The translations under genes and the position numbers were made by a program. From Pseudomonadota bacterium (GTDB lineage: Bacteria; Pseudomonadota; Alphaproteobacteria; UBA8366; GCA-2717185): a DNA stretch of 8,353 nucleotides. How positions within the stretch are numbered: position 1 is the first letter of the stretch; each line of letters begins with the position of its first letter. Where the stretch lies: assembly GCA_027619655.1 (NCBI GenBank), contig JAQCHR010000138.1, forward strand, positions 1 to 8,353, given 5' to 3'. Positions 7,801-8,353 of the stretch are shown in pieces. The notes under the pieces are model-generated. The model ran no database searches. It had not been told where the DNA came from and saw only the letters and a list, made by a program, of their open reading frames with translations.

Positions 7801-8107
7801 TGCCGGCGTGCGGTTCCGAGCCTGGAAGCCGGATTCGGCGCTGCATCCGACGATCGGTGTCGATGCGCCGCTGGTCTTTGACCTTTTCGATACCTGGACG
7901 AATCGCGTGGTGGCAGGATGCACCTATCATGTGGCGCATCCGGGCGGCCGCAATTTCGAGCATTTCCCGGTCAATTCGTATGAAGCGGAAAGCCGGCGCC
8001 TGTCCCGATACTTCGATTTCGGCCATGCGCCTGGCAGCGGCACGGCGCCACAGCCGTTGTCCAATCCGGAATTCCCGATGACCCTGGACCTGAGACGCGC
8101 ACATTGA
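4805..8107 (+). CDS. Transglutaminase-like protease-fold module fused to DUF2126 (predicted amidoligase)
   Basis: This 1100-residue protein has two modules. Residues 1-100 form the bacterial transglutaminase N-terminal domain (beta-rich, LHHKTSYVYDRKVEVGPQIIRLRP). Residues 160-260 form the transglutaminase core with an intact triad: C180 (GKGSCRDTGWL), H229 (ELHAWAEVYLPGAGW) and D245 (GLDPTSG). From about 285 to the end is DUF2126, very well conserved. Its motifs are TIGGEPTFVSID (328-339), GQGKWYPGEQLPRWA (379-393), PGVLEVNIQPAHNW (666-679), DGRHTGTGGGNHVVAGG (706-722) and LGLVEFRAFEMPPHARMS (833-850). A variable linker at about 570-605 splits the domain. The family is described as a putative amidoligase of the glutamine synthetase/GCS-like fold; E670, N672, H717, E837 and E842 are candidate metal/ATP/substrate ligands (inference). 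No signal peptide or membrane segment is seen, so it is likely cytoplasmic. The next gene, an ATP-grasp protein, starts 2 bp after the stop. Predicted role: forming and trimming peptide-like bonds on an unknown substrate; the biochemistry is unproven. Confidence 0.94.
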   Translation: MSIHVALHHKTSYVYDRKVEVGPQIIRLRPARHARTPIISYALKIEPEGHFINWQQDPYGNYQARIVFPDPVDRFIVQTDLVADMSVQNPFDFFLEPDAEEFPFKYDAGLKRELETYLEAEPAGPLLAKWLESVPEKPEQTVNFLVALNQRLQTEIAYLIRMEPGVQTCEETLQRGKGSCRDTGWLLVQILRHLGLAARFVSGYLLQLKPDVKSLDGPSGAEEDFTELHAWAEVYLPGAGWVGLDPTSGLFAGEGHIPLAATPRPQSAAPISGVVGEAKVDFSFDMKITRVLETPRVTKPYTEETWQAIDALGHQIDASLEAGDVRLTIGGEPTFVSIDHPDAAEWNTAAVGPTKRPLADDLIRRLQAKYAPDGLLHYGQGKWYPGEQLPRWAFALYWRVDGKPMWRHPELIADEDENVAPAIEEAEAFARSVAQRLDINPEAATAAYENPWHFLEKERHLPENVDPADSKLDDPMERERLAKTFERGLQTPTGFVLPVQRWNAKASERRWVSEPWTTRSKHLHLIPGDSPVGYRLPLGSLPHIPEVDYPYIIPADPFAERTELPDPDERQQKYLAGHDQPAANRQVQSGQSTGGATGVARAALTVEPRDGRLCVFMPPTETLADYLELLLAVEETAADSSMEIHVEGYAPPNDPRLNVIKVTPDPGVLEVNIQPAHNWAEMVDITTTLYEDARLTRLGTEKFMLDGRHTGTGGGNHVVAGGATPADSPFLRRPDLLRSLITYWQHHPGLSYLFSGMFLGPTSQAPRIDEARHDGLYELEIAFSQIPDPGKECPPWLIDRILRNLLIDVSGNTHRTEICIDKLYSPDGPTGRLGLVEFRAFEMPPHARMSLTQQLLLRGLIARFWKTPYTAPLVRWGTSLHDRFMLPHAVWADIAGVVDEMRDAGFPFELDWFAPHFEFRFPRYGATQYRDVEIEIRQALEPWHVMGEEGAIGGTVRYVDSSVERLQLRLRGMTDGRYMLGCNGYQVPLSSTGTNGEYIAGVRFRAWKPDSALHPTIGVDAPLVFDLFDTWTNRVVAGCTYHVAHPGGRNFEHFPVNSYEAESRRLSRYFDFGHAPGSGTAPQPLSNPEFPMTLDLRRAH

Positions 8108-8109
8108 GC

Positions 8110-8353
8110 ATGATTAGCCCAAGTGAGAACGACGTCTCCGATTTCGGCGCCAGTCTCGCTGACGGGTACAGGCCCTTCCAAGGCGCATTCGACGAGATGG
8201 TCGATGCCAGCGGGGAGATCCGGCCGCACTGGCGGGCGGTTCTGAATGAACTGGACGCGGCTCGGCGGGTTGAACTGGAAGTCGCGTGGGAAACGGCGCA
8301 GCGGCTGATCCGCGAAAACGGAACAACCTATAATGTCTATGACGAAGAAGACG
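8110..8353 (+). CDS. Circularly permuted type 2 ATP-grasp protein (DUF404/DUF407-like; possible alpha-E fusion), 3' partial
   Basis: The open frame runs from the ATG at 8110 off the right edge, giving 81 visible residues. A TTG two codons upstream (8104, overlapping the previous stop) is an alternative start. The segment FDEMVDASGEIRPHW, followed by helical sequence and then RLIRENGTTYNVYDEEDG-type residues, is the typical N-terminus of circularly permuted ATP-grasp proteins (COG2308-type). These are about 470 residues alone, or about 800 when fused to a C-terminal alpha-E domain. They are predicted ATP-dependent carboxylate-amine ligases. The catalytic residues lie beyond the window. The 2-bp gap from the transglutaminase/DUF2126 gene implies one operon, and this neighbour pairing is recurrent in bacteria. 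No good ribosome binding site is visible, which suggests translational coupling. Confidence 0.88.
   Translation, partial: MISPSENDVSDFGASLADGYRPFQGAFDEMVDASGEIRPHWRAVLNELDAARRVELEVAWETAQRLIRENGTTYNVYDEED

Noticed and set aside
1..8353. CRISPR array, tRNA/rRNA genes, insertion sequences or phage genes
   Set aside because: Coding density is nearly complete, no repeat-spacer periodicity or transposase-like frame is seen, and the single 144-bp gap holds no tRNA-like fold that I can recognise.

Overview
The window is GC-rich (low sixties percent by eye), and every gene is on the + strand. Protein style, GC-rich codon usage and gene content suggest an alphaproteobacterium, perhaps a Rhodospirillales-like or other marine/soil lineage. 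That placement is inference, because no rRNA or other phylogenetic marker is present. The window shows two compact gene clusters separated by one 144-bp intergenic region.

Region 1 (1-4660) is a tightly packed operon that enters from beyond the left edge. It holds the three subunits of a xanthine dehydrogenase/CO dehydrogenase-family molybdenum hydroxylase in the order FAD subunit (5' truncated), large molybdopterin subunit, small [2Fe-2S] subunit. An enolase-superfamily enzyme of the mandelate racemase/muconate lactonizing type follows 3 bp later. The large subunit lacks the active-site loops of both form I (AYRCSFR) and form II (AYRGAGR) CO dehydrogenases and instead reads AGALRGFG. It is therefore better read as a hydroxylase of an organic substrate than as a CO dehydrogenase. 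The enolase-superfamily partner suggests a catabolic pathway in which a carbonyl or heterocyclic compound is hydroxylated and a hydroxy-acid or similar intermediate is dehydrated or isomerised. The substrate is not identifiable from sequence.

Region 2 (4661-4804) is the only non-coding stretch. It is AT-rich relative to its surroundings, carries a plausible sigma70-type promoter and a Shine-Dalgarno-like site, and has no convincing intrinsic terminator for the upstream operon.

Region 3 (4805-8353) starts a second operon. It encodes a 1100-residue fusion of a bacterial transglutaminase-like cysteine-protease-fold module with a DUF2126 domain (a predicted glutamine-synthetase/GCS-like amidoligase). 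Two bp later comes the N-terminus of a circularly permuted type 2 ATP-grasp protein, which runs off the right edge. This pairing belongs to a widespread but experimentally almost uncharacterised system, predicted to form and cleave peptide-like amide bonds. It is the most interesting part of the window.
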